In this document: piece after piece, positions 43,244 through 52,706 of the stretch
Layout of the letters: every line of letters starts with the position of its first letter
Numbering within the stretch: position 1 is the first letter of the stretch
DNA from: Planctomycetota bacterium
GTDB taxonomy: Bacteria; Planctomycetota; Phycisphaerae; Sedimentisphaerales; Anaerobacaceae
Assembly: GCA_013349615.1 (NCBI GenBank)
Contig: DUZJ01000003.1
Coordinates: forward strand, 1-64,000
Direction: 5' to 3'
Length of the DNA: 64,000 bases
Notes under the pieces: model-generated
The model's database searches: none
The model's input: only the letters and a program-made list of their open reading frames with translations
What the model was told of the DNA's origin: nothing
Program-made: the position numbers and the translations under genes

Positions 43244-45652
43244 TTACTTAGGCGGCACACAATAGTACAGATATCCCCGTACAAATGACGCCTTCTGATT
43301 TTTGCCGTTGACCACCAGCTTCGGCTGACCTCCGATGGGCAATCTCATGGCCCGCATATCACCCTGGACCTCGACTTTGTCCCTGCCGATACGAAGGTAT
43401 GCCCAGTCGGCAAAGGTAAAGCTCTCGCGGTCACTGGCAAGGGTAAGAGGCTGCTCATAGTTGTCACCTAATCGCAGCATCAGTCGGTCGTCGATTCCGG
43501 TATCATACTTACCCTCGATAGCCACGGCCACACCCCCATCTGTTTGCTCAATGGTTCTGAAATCGTATATGTTGGACTTGCCCCCCTCGAACGGTTCATG
43601 CAGCGCAACAAAGGTCGTACCGGCAGCTTCACGTTCCGCCGCGATTGTCACGCCGCCCACCTCACTCGGCATCTCCTTATATTGCTGTTGTCCTTTCTCG
43701 TCCCTGGATCTTCGCACTATCAGCGGCGTCTGCGCAGTGTAGGCGGTTGTATTGTCCCCGCCGAGCATCTGAAGCCGCACGCCAATCCTCCGCTCATACC
43801 ACTTTTTCGGAAGTTTCGCCTTGCTTGGGTCGTCCAGCGCACATCTTTGTTCGCAGGTAACGGACCACTGCTTATTCCCCGCCTTGTATGCCCGTACCTT
43901 GTTCAGCGGACTTAGGTCTTTTGGAAGTTTAGAGTCCTTCCACCCGTTTGCTTTCTGTACCTGGCCGAGCGCGTGGATGAGCCAATAATACGAGTGCTCC
44001 TTATTCCCTGCCAACCGCGTAACGTCTAAGCAATATTCCTTTGTCAGCATCAGGCAGCGCGTCAGGTCCACACCATCGAAGACCTTATCGCTGCGGGCAG
44101 CGACAAATTTCACAGGCTTGGTAAATGCCTGGCGTGTCCTTGTTGCGCTCGTGAACTTTGGCTCAGCGCCATCGACCGTTACGCCACAGTGGCTCTGGAT
44201 ACTGCGCGACCAGTCCTGGGCATAGCCCGGCGTAACCTGGCGGTTCAGATATATTGGCCGATTGAAAGCATAGAAGCCCGTAAGAGAGAAGCAGTCGATA
44301 ACGTTGTGCGCATAATTAGTAGCTAACCTCATCGCCACTGCCGGCGCCGGCGACTCCCAGTAGCTCGGACTCTCATCGGCACGAAGTATAACAAGACCAC
44401 GCTGCGGCCAAACCGCCGATGGTGCAGGCGGTGCTTTGACCCTGGCCGGGTCAATGGGGTCAAGTCCAAAGAAAAGCGAAGGAAAGTATTTTTCCTCATC
44501 CGGCCCACGCATCTGCGCCAGGAAATAATCGAACCCAACTTCCGGCCACCGGGCCTGCCCGATCTCAAACCAAAATGGGACCTGCATCTTCGGCGTAAAT
44601 CCGCCGTACCCGTCCCACTGCGAGTGCTTGCCACGAACCACACCGCCCCACGCCCCGTGCGCCTTCCACAGCACATTGCCACCAGTGCCGTCAGGCGTAT
44701 AACCCATCACGATGCTGTACTGAAAGGCCGGGGACGGCAAATTCCACGACTGGCTCGAACCACTCTGCCTCAGGTCGCCAATGGTAAGCATCGGATATTG
44801 TGGACGGTTGCTTCCCACATCCACCCGTGGGTAGCCCAGGTGGATGAGGCTTTCGATATGACCACGCATAGTTGCGCCGCCTTTTCCCTTGTACCCGTAC
44901 CCTAATTCGCCGAGTCCCAATCGTTCCACGGCCCGGCAGTACAAAAGCATCGCGCCAGGCGTCGACCCCATCTTACCGAACTCTTCGCTGTAGAAGCCGC
45001 TGTCGCACAGATACTCATCGAAATACCACTTCCACGAACCGTACGCCGCCCACACCTTGCGAATAAGTTTTTCATCCCCCAGCGCCGCAGCCATCAGGTT
45101 CGCGCTCACTTTCCATGGCCAGATGATGTTCGGCAGCCAGTTAGTACGTGTGTACTTGCGGGCGTCGTAACGCGAGAAGTTTTTGGAATCGTTGAAGATT
45201 TTGGGGTCAAGGATCGTACGCTTGAAAATCCGGTTATCGATATATATACGGAAGCACTCTTCAACTTCCTTCCGCTCACTGGGCGTAAGTGAGTCGTACA
45301 GCAAATCATATCTTATCACGTTGATATATTGGGCGGCTCCTCTCGGTATAGCCGACCTTGCCATCCGCATTAGTTCCTTCTTGTCCTTCTCAGCCGCTTC
45401 TTTGTCACCCATAACCGCATGCCGAAACAAATTGCCGAAACTCCCTTCGTGCCGCTCCGGATTATTGACTAATTTCTCGCAGGCCGCCTTCGCCCACGCA
45501 TCAGTCTCGATTTTTTTGCGGATTGTGGCGATGTCTTGTTTGTCCCAGAGAATAAAAGGCCGCTCCATCACCAACGCCGCACTGGATAAGAGCATCGTCC
45601 CCACAATTCCACATAAAAACGCCGACCACAATGCCGTGTTTGTGCTTTGCAT
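43244..45652 (-). CDS. Heparinase II/III-like polysaccharide lyase
   Basis: 802 residues from the ATG at 45652, with AAAGGA about ten bases upstream; an earlier ATG adds 17 residues ahead of the signal. The signal peptide is SAFLCGIVGTMLLSSAAL. An N-terminal alpha/alpha toroid (about 30-330: WDKQDIATIRKKIETDAWAK, NWLPNIIWPWKVSANLMAAA, DSGFYSEEFGKMGSTPGAML) is followed by a beta-sandwich with SHCGVTVDGAEP, corresponding to the HNTVxVDG motif of heparinase-type lyases. It probably degrades an acidic, perhaps sulfated, polysaccharide. Separated by 181 bases from the DUF1080 gene downstream. Confidence 0.78.
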   Translation of the reverse strand: MQSTNTALWSAFLCGIVGTMLLSSAALVMERPFILWDKQDIATIRKKIETDAWAKAACEKLVNNPERHEGSFGNLFRHAVMGDKEAAEKDKKELMRMARSAIPRGAAQYINVIRYDLLYDSLTPSERKEVEECFRIYIDNRIFKRTILDPKIFNDSKNFSRYDARKYTRTNWLPNIIWPWKVSANLMAAALGDEKLIRKVWAAYGSWKWYFDEYLCDSGFYSEEFGKMGSTPGAMLLYCRAVERLGLGELGYGYKGKGGATMRGHIESLIHLGYPRVDVGSNRPQYPMLTIGDLRQSGSSQSWNLPSPAFQYSIVMGYTPDGTGGNVLWKAHGAWGGVVRGKHSQWDGYGGFTPKMQVPFWFEIGQARWPEVGFDYFLAQMRGPDEEKYFPSLFFGLDPIDPARVKAPPAPSAVWPQRGLVILRADESPSYWESPAPAVAMRLATNYAHNVIDCFSLTGFYAFNRPIYLNRQVTPGYAQDWSRSIQSHCGVTVDGAEPKFTSATRTRQAFTKPVKFVAARSDKVFDGVDLTRCLMLTKEYCLDVTRLAGNKEHSYYWLIHALGQVQKANGWKDSKLPKDLSPLNKVRAYKAGNKQWSVTCEQRCALDDPSKAKLPKKWYERRIGVRLQMLGGDNTTAYTAQTPLIVRRSRDEKGQQQYKEMPSEVGGVTIAAEREAAGTTFVALHEPFEGGKSNIYDFRTIEQTDGGVAVAIEGKYDTGIDDRLMLRLGDNYEQPLTLASDRESFTFADWAYLRIGRDKVEVQGDMRAMRLPIGGQPKLVVNGKNQKASFVRGYLYYCVPPK

Positions 45653-46022
45653 GTCGCTGATTTCCTTTACTTCCAAAGACCGACTATTTATGAAAACCTC
45701 CACGCCATCGAGGCTGATAATTTGCTCAACGACTGTGTCTTTCCATTTTCACGATAATATCGAAATCCCCCGCGAATTGCAACTTCATCCCCAAATCTGA
45801 AATTTGAAATGTGAATTCCAAATCCTGTCCCGAACGCAGTCGAGGGGTCTACATTCTCAATTCTACTTTCCCCCATACCCGCATCTATTCATTAACGCAT
45901 TCACGCATCTACGAGTCACGAATATCTTGGTATCGAGAATCGTGCATCTACCCAGCTATTCCTCTTCCAGCCATTTCTCCGCAATAACTACAAAGTCAAG
46001 GAACTTAATTATTCTGTCGTGG
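45653..46022. other. Gene-free region
   Basis: It holds an AAATCTGAAATTTGAAATG repeat fragment at 45791 and nothing else that I recognise. Confidence 0.4.
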
Positions 46023-47669
46023 TTACGGCGGTGGGGGATCGGGCATCCAGACCTCTACATTAACAGGCGAGGACGTTCCTGGAAGCCCCTCTTCGTCCCA
46101 TGCCGTGGCTGTCAGAACGTGCCAGCCAAGCGAGTACCCCTGCCAGAGATAATTCCAGCCGTCACTTCCATCCGGGTCCTCGCCCAGCTTCAGGTCATTG
46201 GCGAAAAACTCAACACGAACTACAATACCATCGTAGTCGTTTGCCTCAGCCATAATCATTGTCTGCGGCGGGACACCACCAACCATCAGTCGCGCACCGT
46301 CATCAGGATACGTTATCCAAACTGTAGGCGGCTTATTCTCTGCTCCATAATCTTCTAACCAGTGTAGAGCCAAAAAGCCTAAGTCCTTGAAGTTCACTAT
46401 TCCGTCCTTGTCAATATCACCGGCAGGGTAAGTTCTCAGGTAGGGATATGTCTGGTTCTCACCGATGTTCCATACGTTGATAAAATCCCAGTCTTCGAAG
46501 GTGGACTGCATCTGCATCTCGGCCGTGGTCTTGCCCGTTCCACCTGTACTTGTAGTCTGCCCGCTGGTTTCAGTATCCCAGAATGAAGCGTCGACCGTGC
46601 CCTCACTATATCCTACCAGGCCGCCCACATTATTTGGCCCCGTAACACTGCCTGTCGAATAACAGTTGGTGATTATCCCATCCTGATCATTATCTCCCAC
46701 CAAACCGCCGACGCCATTTGCTCCCGAAGCATTGCCTAATGAATAGCAGTTGGTGATTGTCCCTTCCTGATCATTATCTCCCACCAAACCGCCGACGTCT
46801 TTTATTCCCAAAACGCTGCCTGACGAATAGCAATTGTTGATCGTGGCATGATTATGTCCCACAAATGCGCCAACATTATTTTGTCCCGACACGCTGCTCA
46901 TCGAATAGCTGTTGATGATCGTGGCAAGATAGTAATTACAGCCCACCAGTCCGCCGATACAACTATTTCCTTCTGTAACACTGCCTTTAACACTGCCTCC
47001 AGAATAACAGTTGGTGATTGTTCCTTCCTCATTACGTCCAACCAGGCCGCCGAGAAATGAACGTCCCGAAACGCTGCTCATAGAATAGCAGCTCGTGATT
47101 GTGCCAGCTGCATTTTCCCCAACCAGCCCGCCAACGTAATAACGTCCTGAGACTCGTCCACCTTCAACGTAGCAATTAGAAGCAATCCCATCTCTGAGAT
47201 ATCCAAAGAGTGCACCGACAAACAATCCCGCTCCCGCATCAACATTAGGGTCAATCAGTCCCAGATTCTTAATCTCTGCATTAGGATCATCAACGTACCC
47301 GAAAAGCCCTATATGCTCCCTGTCGTTTGAATCCCAGGTAAAGTTTACAATCGTATGGTCGTTACCATCAAATATACCGGTGAAGGGATGTTCTACCCAT
47401 CCTTCATCGTAATAACGCTCCCCTGTAATATTGAACTCCGTCCCCGTATACCCACTCAGGTCGATATCCGCCATCAACTTGAAACACTTGTCCCAGTCAT
47501 TAGCATCAGCCCCTATAGCCTGCATATCATTAGCGTCACGTATCTGATATGGGTCATTAGGCTCTCCACTACCGCCTCCGTATTTTGCCTGAGCCGACAA
47601 ACAACAACAGCAGATAACAACCAATACAGTGATTTCCCACAACAGGCTTGAAGTTCTCGTCTCACTCAT
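46023..47669 (-). CDS. Secreted GLUG-repeat protein with dockerin and Ig-like domains
   Basis: 548 residues from the ATG at 47669; the longer frame upstream has no signal. Signal peptide LLWEITVLVVICCCCLSAQA. GLUG-type repeats fill about 110-380 (VGGLVGENAAGTITSCYS, FLGGLVGRNEEGTITNCYS and others). A dockerin-like calcium loop DIDKDGIVNFKDLGFLALHW lies near 410. The C-terminal 100 residues form an Ig-like domain (VWITYPDDGARLMVGG, DYDGIVVRVEFFANDLKLGE). It is a surface adhesin or cellulosome-like attachment protein by analogy. No cohesin is visible in the window. Confidence 0.85.
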   Translation of the reverse strand: MSETRTSSLLWEITVLVVICCCCLSAQAKYGGGSGEPNDPYQIRDANDMQAIGADANDWDKCFKLMADIDLSGYTGTEFNITGERYYDEGWVEHPFTGIFDGNDHTIVNFTWDSNDREHIGLFGYVDDPNAEIKNLGLIDPNVDAGAGLFVGALFGYLRDGIASNCYVEGGRVSGRYYVGGLVGENAAGTITSCYSMSSVSGRSFLGGLVGRNEEGTITNCYSGGSVKGSVTEGNSCIGGLVGCNYYLATIINSYSMSSVSGQNNVGAFVGHNHATINNCYSSGSVLGIKDVGGLVGDNDQEGTITNCYSLGNASGANGVGGLVGDNDQDGIITNCYSTGSVTGPNNVGGLVGYSEGTVDASFWDTETSGQTTSTGGTGKTTAEMQMQSTFEDWDFINVWNIGENQTYPYLRTYPAGDIDKDGIVNFKDLGFLALHWLEDYGAENKPPTVWITYPDDGARLMVGGVPPQTMIMAEANDYDGIVVRVEFFANDLKLGEDPDGSDGWNYLWQGYSLGWHVLTATAWDEEGLPGTSSPVNVEVWMPDPPPP

Positions 47670-48207
47670 CCTTTTTACATCCTTCTCCCCATACCTCATT
47701 TTCCAGCCGATTTCCGCAAAAAAACACGCCCACACTCGCACAAAAAAGCAAAGAAGTCCTCTCAGAAAAGCCGAATAGCCACCATACCATAGTTCCGGGG
47801 ACTTGTCAAACCAAAAAAAATGCAAAAATGGGGACAGGGATTCACCTCGTTTTGTGTTTTTGAATTATGAGAATTTGAATTTGCTTCGTATTTCCACCGT
47901 AAGGTGTTCTCCCTGGGAGTCCTTACGAAATGTGGAGTGCTTAGGATTTCGAGTTTGTGCGAATTACGCTTCACACTTGGCAAGATTTGCTTTTTTAAAA
48001 AAGTTTGGGCTCCAGCTCCAAAAGGAACTGAAGCCCATTTTCCCGGCTAACCGCTTTCCACTACACGTTCGTCCTGACCTTGTCGAAGGACTAATCGCGT
48101 TAAGCGGCTCTCCCCAGAAAAAATTAACTAATCGCCTTATAGTTTTGAATTTCTAATTTCGTAAATTCGAATCTGTTTCGGATTTCGTATCTTCCCGTAA
48201 ACCGTCT
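47670..48207. other. Gene-free region
   Basis: It contains GTCCTGACCTTGTCGAAGGA at about 48072, a fragment of the CCTGAGCTTGTCGAAGG repeat family also seen at 55709-55764. No gene is seen. Confidence 0.45.
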
Positions 48208-49665
48208 TTACACCTCCCTCGGCACGACGAAAGGCCTACGGTACCGCCGCGTAAGCAGTCTGTTGGCTCTCCGATTATCCACGAACTTCTCTGTCTCAGG
48301 GTCAAACTTCAGCATCGGCCCAAGCTGGTACGTGCTCTTCGACAAATCCAGACCTAATGTACCCTTCACGGTTCGTTGTATCATCTCCCACGATTTGCCG
48401 ATTTCTTCGTGCTTCCTGAATACATCGGGCTCCGTTTTGCCGGAAACCTGCTCACCAAGCCTGTAAGAGACGTTACCTAAGTGGCAGCACGCCGACGACA
48501 GATGAGCCTCGGCGATATCTGCGTGGAGCTCACCGCGCTTCCGGGTCCGCATGCAGTGTATGAAGTTCTCGAAGATGTTACCGGGTCCCATCTTAACATC
48601 AACATCTACCAGCTTTTCACTCTTGTCCGAACCCTTCGGATAGAACTTCCCGCCTTTGATTGCCCCTTCTTCAAGGTAGAACTCATTGGTGACTTTTGTC
48701 GGATACTTCTTGCCGTCCACACCGGCCTTACTGTTCAGGCCGATGACCTCGAAAACCAACAACGGTCCGCCAAAGTCCATAATCGTCAATTGACAATTTG
48801 GCGTCTGGGCCTGGTCGGTATAAGGCGGATGACCTTCTGTCGAGTTGACCCACCGGCCGCCCATGCTGATTACGCTCTTGGGAAGTGTCCTCTCGGGGAT
48901 GGCCCAACGCGCGATGTCCATCTGATGCACGCCCTGGTTACCGATCTCTCCGTTGCCGAAATCCCAGAACCAGTGCCAGTTGTAGTGGACCAAATTACCG
49001 TGGTACGCCTGCTTCCGGGCCGGCCCGAGCCAGATATCGAAGTCCACGTGTTCGGGCGGCTCTTCGATCGGCCTAAAGCCAATGCTCCAACGCGTCTTGG
49101 AGGCGTAGGCTTTGGATACCAACAGTTTGCCGTACTTGCCGCTGGCGATAGCCGCAACCTGCCTGGTCCAACTGCTGCTCGACCGGCTCTGCGTACCATG
49201 CTGCACAATTCTCTTGTATTTCTCTGCCGCCTCCACGCACTTGCGCCCCTCAAAAACATTGTGGCTGCAAGGCTTCTCAACATAAACATCCTTGCCCGCC
49301 TGGCACGCCCAAATAGTCGCCAGCGAATGCCAGTGGTTCGTCGTCGCAATCGATATCGCGTCGATGTTCTTGTTATCCAACAGTTCGCGAATATCCACAT
49401 AGGTGTCAACTTTTTTGTTGCGTTTTTTGAACGACTCGGCACGCCTTTCCAGAACTTTCCTGTCAACATCGCACAGCCCCGCCACCCGCACTCCGTCCAT
49501 CTTATCGAAATTGCCGATGTGCGACCCGCCCCGGCCGTTGATTCCAACAACAGCAACACGAATCTCGTCGTTAGCTCCCCGCACACGGGAGAATGGTGCC
49601 AGCGTCAGACCGGCGCCAACCGCTGCCGAACGTTTCATAAAGTCTCGACGTGTGATACGTTTCAT
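48208..49665 (-). CDS. Gfo/Idh/MocA-family oxidoreductase with Tat signal
   Basis: 485 residues. The Tat signal is ITRRDFMKRSAAVGAGLTLA at the N-terminus. The nucleotide-binding motif is AVVGINGRGGSHIGNF near 40 and the catalytic motif VYVEKPCSHN near 130 is intact. The substrate domain contains WHWFWDFGNGEIGNQGVHQM, with the conserved His of this planctomycete branch. AGGAGG precedes the ATG. It probably oxidises a hexose or glycoside at C3 in the periplasm, the kind of product the DUF1080 proteins would cleave. It is third of its family in the window. Confidence 0.92.
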   Translation of the reverse strand: MKRITRRDFMKRSAAVGAGLTLAPFSRVRGANDEIRVAVVGINGRGGSHIGNFDKMDGVRVAGLCDVDRKVLERRAESFKKRNKKVDTYVDIRELLDNKNIDAISIATTNHWHSLATIWACQAGKDVYVEKPCSHNVFEGRKCVEAAEKYKRIVQHGTQSRSSSSWTRQVAAIASGKYGKLLVSKAYASKTRWSIGFRPIEEPPEHVDFDIWLGPARKQAYHGNLVHYNWHWFWDFGNGEIGNQGVHQMDIARWAIPERTLPKSVISMGGRWVNSTEGHPPYTDQAQTPNCQLTIMDFGGPLLVFEVIGLNSKAGVDGKKYPTKVTNEFYLEEGAIKGGKFYPKGSDKSEKLVDVDVKMGPGNIFENFIHCMRTRKRGELHADIAEAHLSSACCHLGNVSYRLGEQVSGKTEPDVFRKHEEIGKSWEMIQRTVKGTLGLDLSKSTYQLGPMLKFDPETEKFVDNRRANRLLTRRYRRPFVVPREV

Positions 49666-49899
49666 TGCTAACCTCCTATCATATTTGCGTCTCGTAATTC
49701 AAATACCCGGCCTTACGGCAGGCCAAGTGCTATTAGCAGACGAATTCTCGGCACCTACATCGCTGATACGGCACGAGATTCCTAATAAAGGCAATCGCAT
49801 CCCAAAAAAGCATAACCGATAACGGCAAAAATTGCAAGCGCCAATTCGAAAAAAGCTCAGGTTTTTTCGAACACAAGTTTTTCCTCTCCCACCCTGTTC

Positions 49900-50766
49900 T
49901 CAATCAAGCCTGATTCCCTGCTGCTGTAGCCACTGTTTCAAATCACCCATTTCGCTGTCGAAAATCTCATTGTCGTAGTCTTCTTCCAGCTTCTGAACAT
50001 TCCCAGCCAATTCCTCCTGCTCCTGAACAACATCGCTCAATTTCTTTTCGAACTCATCACCGACCGCCCGCAAATCATCAAGCTCAATATGCAGACCCAG
50101 AATCCCCACCAGGCGTCTTATCACCGCCTCTATACACTTCGGATTATTGCCCTGTACATAAGCGGGAATCGTCGCTACGAAGCTTGCCATATTCAAATCG
50201 TGCTTGCCGGCGTTGGCGGTCAGGTAGGTAATGATACTCGCGGGGCCTTCGTAGTCTGTGAATTTTACCCCGTACTGCTCGAAGGCAGCTTTAACCTGTG
50301 CGTCCGAAACTGAGCAGAATATTCGTGGTTCTCGCGTATGAGGCACCAGCCCGGCAACGCTGCCTATGAAATATATCTCTTTAACGCCGAATTCCGCACA
50401 CAGCGAGAAGATACGCTCCGCAAATTCCTCCCAGTGCAGATGGGGTTCCCTGCCTAAAAACAGTATAAGATTGCCTTCCTCGCTGACAAAAAACTCATTT
50501 ACCGGAATTCCAAACGTTGTAATCAGGCCGTCCTCTATCTTCGTGTGCGGCCGAAATAGGGCCGCTATTTCCATTGAGCCCGGAAGGCTGTAGATATAGA
50601 AGTCATCCGGCTCGATTTCCGCAAATCTCTCCGCGCCGAGCTTGTCAATCAGGCACTTTACCGTTCCCGTCGAGACATTACCGCCGTCCATCCAGCCGGT
50701 AAAACCCAACAGCATCCGCGGTTTATCGAGTTTCGGCCTCTCGTAGATATTTAGTTTTCCAGCCAT
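49900..50766 (-). CDS. PAC2-family protein
   Basis: 288 residues. The PAC2 fold is recognised from PRMLLGFTGWMDGGNVSTGT near 17-36, LGREPHLHWEEFAERIFSL near 105 and IYFIGSVAGLVPHTREP near 131. The last 70 residues form a coiled coil (VGDEFEKKLSDVVQEQEELA). The family takes its name from a eukaryotic proteasome assembly chaperone; in bacteria and archaea its role is unknown and a link to ATP-grasp or proteasome-like systems is only suspected. AGAAGGG precedes the ATG. No proteasome genes are near. Confidence 0.88.
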   Translation of the reverse strand: MAGKLNIYERPKLDKPRMLLGFTGWMDGGNVSTGTVKCLIDKLGAERFAEIEPDDFYIYSLPGSMEIAALFRPHTKIEDGLITTFGIPVNEFFVSEEGNLILFLGREPHLHWEEFAERIFSLCAEFGVKEIYFIGSVAGLVPHTREPRIFCSVSDAQVKAAFEQYGVKFTDYEGPASIITYLTANAGKHDLNMASFVATIPAYVQGNNPKCIEAVIRRLVGILGLHIELDDLRAVGDEFEKKLSDVVQEQEELAGNVQKLEEDYDNEIFDSEMGDLKQWLQQQGIRLD

Positions 50767-50909
50767 TTTTTCACCCTTCTAATAAAGGATTTTCCTTATA
50801 TCATATATTTCCAACTTAATCCAGAAAAATCCCTACAATTCCCTGCCCCGCCTGCCCGAATCCCTGTATGTTGTAGGCAGGGACCCATACTCCCCCGAAA
50901 AAGTTCTTC

Positions 50910-50938
50910 TTGACGCCAATTCCCCTTCATGCTAATAT
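50910..50938 (+). promoter_or_regulatory. Promoter of the defence island
   Basis: TTGACG (50910-50915), a 17-base spacer and TAATAT (50933-50938). It is the only promoter-like sequence seen before the methyltransferase gene. Confidence 0.5.
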
Positions 50939-50966
50939 TGTCATAAAACTAACTATAAAAAAGGCT

Positions 50967-51008
50967 ATGGAGAAACACACAAATGGCGAAAAAATTACCC
51001 TTGAATAA
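50967..51008 (+). CDS. Possible leader peptide before the methyltransferase
   Basis: A 13-codon frame MEKHTNGEKITLE with AAAAAAGG before its ATG. An overlapping frame MAKKLPLNKS starts at 50983. Either could be a regulatory leader or the broken start of a lost gene at the island edge. Confidence 0.25.
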   Translation: MEKHTNGEKITLE

Positions 51009-51065
51009 ATCATAAATTTTTTTATCATTTACATTGATGCAAAGTTCATAAGGAGCATTACAGGA

Positions 51066-52685
51066 ATGGATTCGCGCGTAATCAAACTAACAACAGCAGC
51101 CCATAAACACGGCAATCTAAATATACGTACGTGTGGGCTCGGATTTTTCCCAAAAGGTATTCTTGGGGGCTCAACCAAAGCTAAATTAGGTAACGAAATT
51201 ACAGTCAAGGCGGAGGGGCTTCCTGATTACATAAAGACAGATATACCTACGGATAGAAATACCGGGCGCCCACGGTGGATATTCCGGAGGAGATCCTGGG
51301 TAAAGAAGTTTGTGCGCTATCACAACCTCAAACCAAACGAATCGGTAAGGATTAAGCGGATTAATGAGAAGACATATGAAGTAATTCCAGAGAATAACAA
51401 TGGCCAAGGAAGTACGAAACAAAGACTAAGGAAAACAACAGGAACAAGGCAAGTTACTAGCGAGGAAAGACGCGTTGAGATATATCAGAAACATTTTGAT
51501 CCTACCAAAGCTAGTGATGTTACGCACGATACACCACTGGAGCGATTAAATTTGAACTGGCGTGAGAAGGATTTACGAGAAAAAGAAAGAACAAAACATG
51601 TTCATCGACTACACCCATATCTGGGAAAATATATTCCACAATTAGTTGAGATATTTCTTCGAAAGTATTTTACTCCGGGACAAACTGTTCTAGATCCTTT
51701 TGTTGGTTCCGGTACAACATCAGTTCAGGCGAATGAGCTTGGAATAAACTCCATAGGCTATGACGTATCAGCGTTCAATATTCTTCTCGCTCGTGTCAAA
51801 GCAGGTAAATATGACCTAATTAAAGCGCGCAAAGAAGTTTTAGATGTATTAAATAAGGTACGTTTGGCAACACAGATAGATAAGAGACAGGCAAAGCTCT
51901 TCGTTGAGGATTTGCCGGATGAGCTCAAAGAGCTATTGAGTGAAACGGACAGTGAATATCTTAAGGAGTGGTTCGCACCGAGAGCTTTACGAGAATTACT
52001 AACGTATCGCTACTTTATCAAGATCGGCACATATTACTATCTTGACCTGTTGAAAGTTATATTGTCACGGTCAGCAAGATCAGCACGGCTTACTACTCAC
52101 TTTGACCTAGACTTTCCAAAGAATCCACAGAGAGGACCATATTGGTGTTACAAGCACTCTAGGACGTGTTCACCAATCAAAGAAGCCTTCAAATTTTTGC
52201 GCCGATATAGCCTGGACACATTAATGCGAATTGAAGAGTTTGCACGTGTGCGCACAGATGCTTCCGTGGAGCTTTACCACGCCGACAGCCGTAAAGTGAG
52301 AATTCCACCTATAGATGGAGTTATGACTAGCCCGCCGTATGTTGGACTAATCGACTACCATGATCAGCACGCTTATAGTTACCATCTTTTAGGATTGCCG
52401 AGAAATTGCCATAATGAAATCGGCCCGGCTTCTAAAGGTAGAAGTGAAGAAGCCAAGAGACAGTACAAGCACGACATTGCTGCTGTTTTTCATCGAGTGC
52501 TAGATGCAATGAAATCAGGCGGACACCTAGTCGTAGTTGCGCACGACCGAGCCAATCTCTATTCTGATATAGCGAACAGTATCGGAGTGGAGGTAGAGGA
52601 TATTGTTAGGAGACATGTTAATCGCCGCACGGGTAGACGTGCTGGCAGTTTTTTTGAATCAGTATATATTTGGAGGAAACGATGA
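51066..52685 (+). CDS. DNA methyltransferase with apparent N-terminal B3-like DNA-binding domain
   Basis: 539 residues. The S-adenosylmethionine motif VLDPFVGSGTT is at 208-218 and the catalytic motif TSPPY at 421-425, in that order, so the amino-methylating class (N4-cytosine or N6-adenine) is clear. KHVHRLHPYLGKYIPQL just before motif I is typical of such enzymes. Residues 14-108 (GLGFFPKGILGGSTKAKLG, WIFRRRSWVKKFVRYHNLKP, VRIKRINEKTYEVIP) look like a B3/EcoRII-N-type pseudobarrel, a sequence-specific DNA reader. This fold call is by eye. AAGGAG precedes the ATG. It pairs with the restriction gene 21 bases downstream. Confidence 0.85.
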   Translation: MDSRVIKLTTAAHKHGNLNIRTCGLGFFPKGILGGSTKAKLGNEITVKAEGLPDYIKTDIPTDRNTGRPRWIFRRRSWVKKFVRYHNLKPNESVRIKRINEKTYEVIPENNNGQGSTKQRLRKTTGTRQVTSEERRVEIYQKHFDPTKASDVTHDTPLERLNLNWREKDLREKERTKHVHRLHPYLGKYIPQLVEIFLRKYFTPGQTVLDPFVGSGTTSVQANELGINSIGYDVSAFNILLARVKAGKYDLIKARKEVLDVLNKVRLATQIDKRQAKLFVEDLPDELKELLSETDSEYLKEWFAPRALRELLTYRYFIKIGTYYYLDLLKVILSRSARSARLTTHFDLDFPKNPQRGPYWCYKHSRTCSPIKEAFKFLRRYSLDTLMRIEEFARVRTDASVELYHADSRKVRIPPIDGVMTSPPYVGLIDYHDQHAYSYHLLGLPRNCHNEIGPASKGRSEEAKRQYKHDIAAVFHRVLDAMKSGGHLVVVAHDRANLYSDIANSIGVEVEDIVRRHVNRRTGRRAGSFFESVYIWRKR

Positions 52686-52706
52686 ATATGTTGAGGAATT
52701 TTAAAA

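Noticed and set aside
48481-49671. 396-codon plus-strand open frame
   Set aside because: It is the shadow of the Gfo/Idh/MocA gene on the minus strand, which has a Tat signal, family motifs and AGGAGG.
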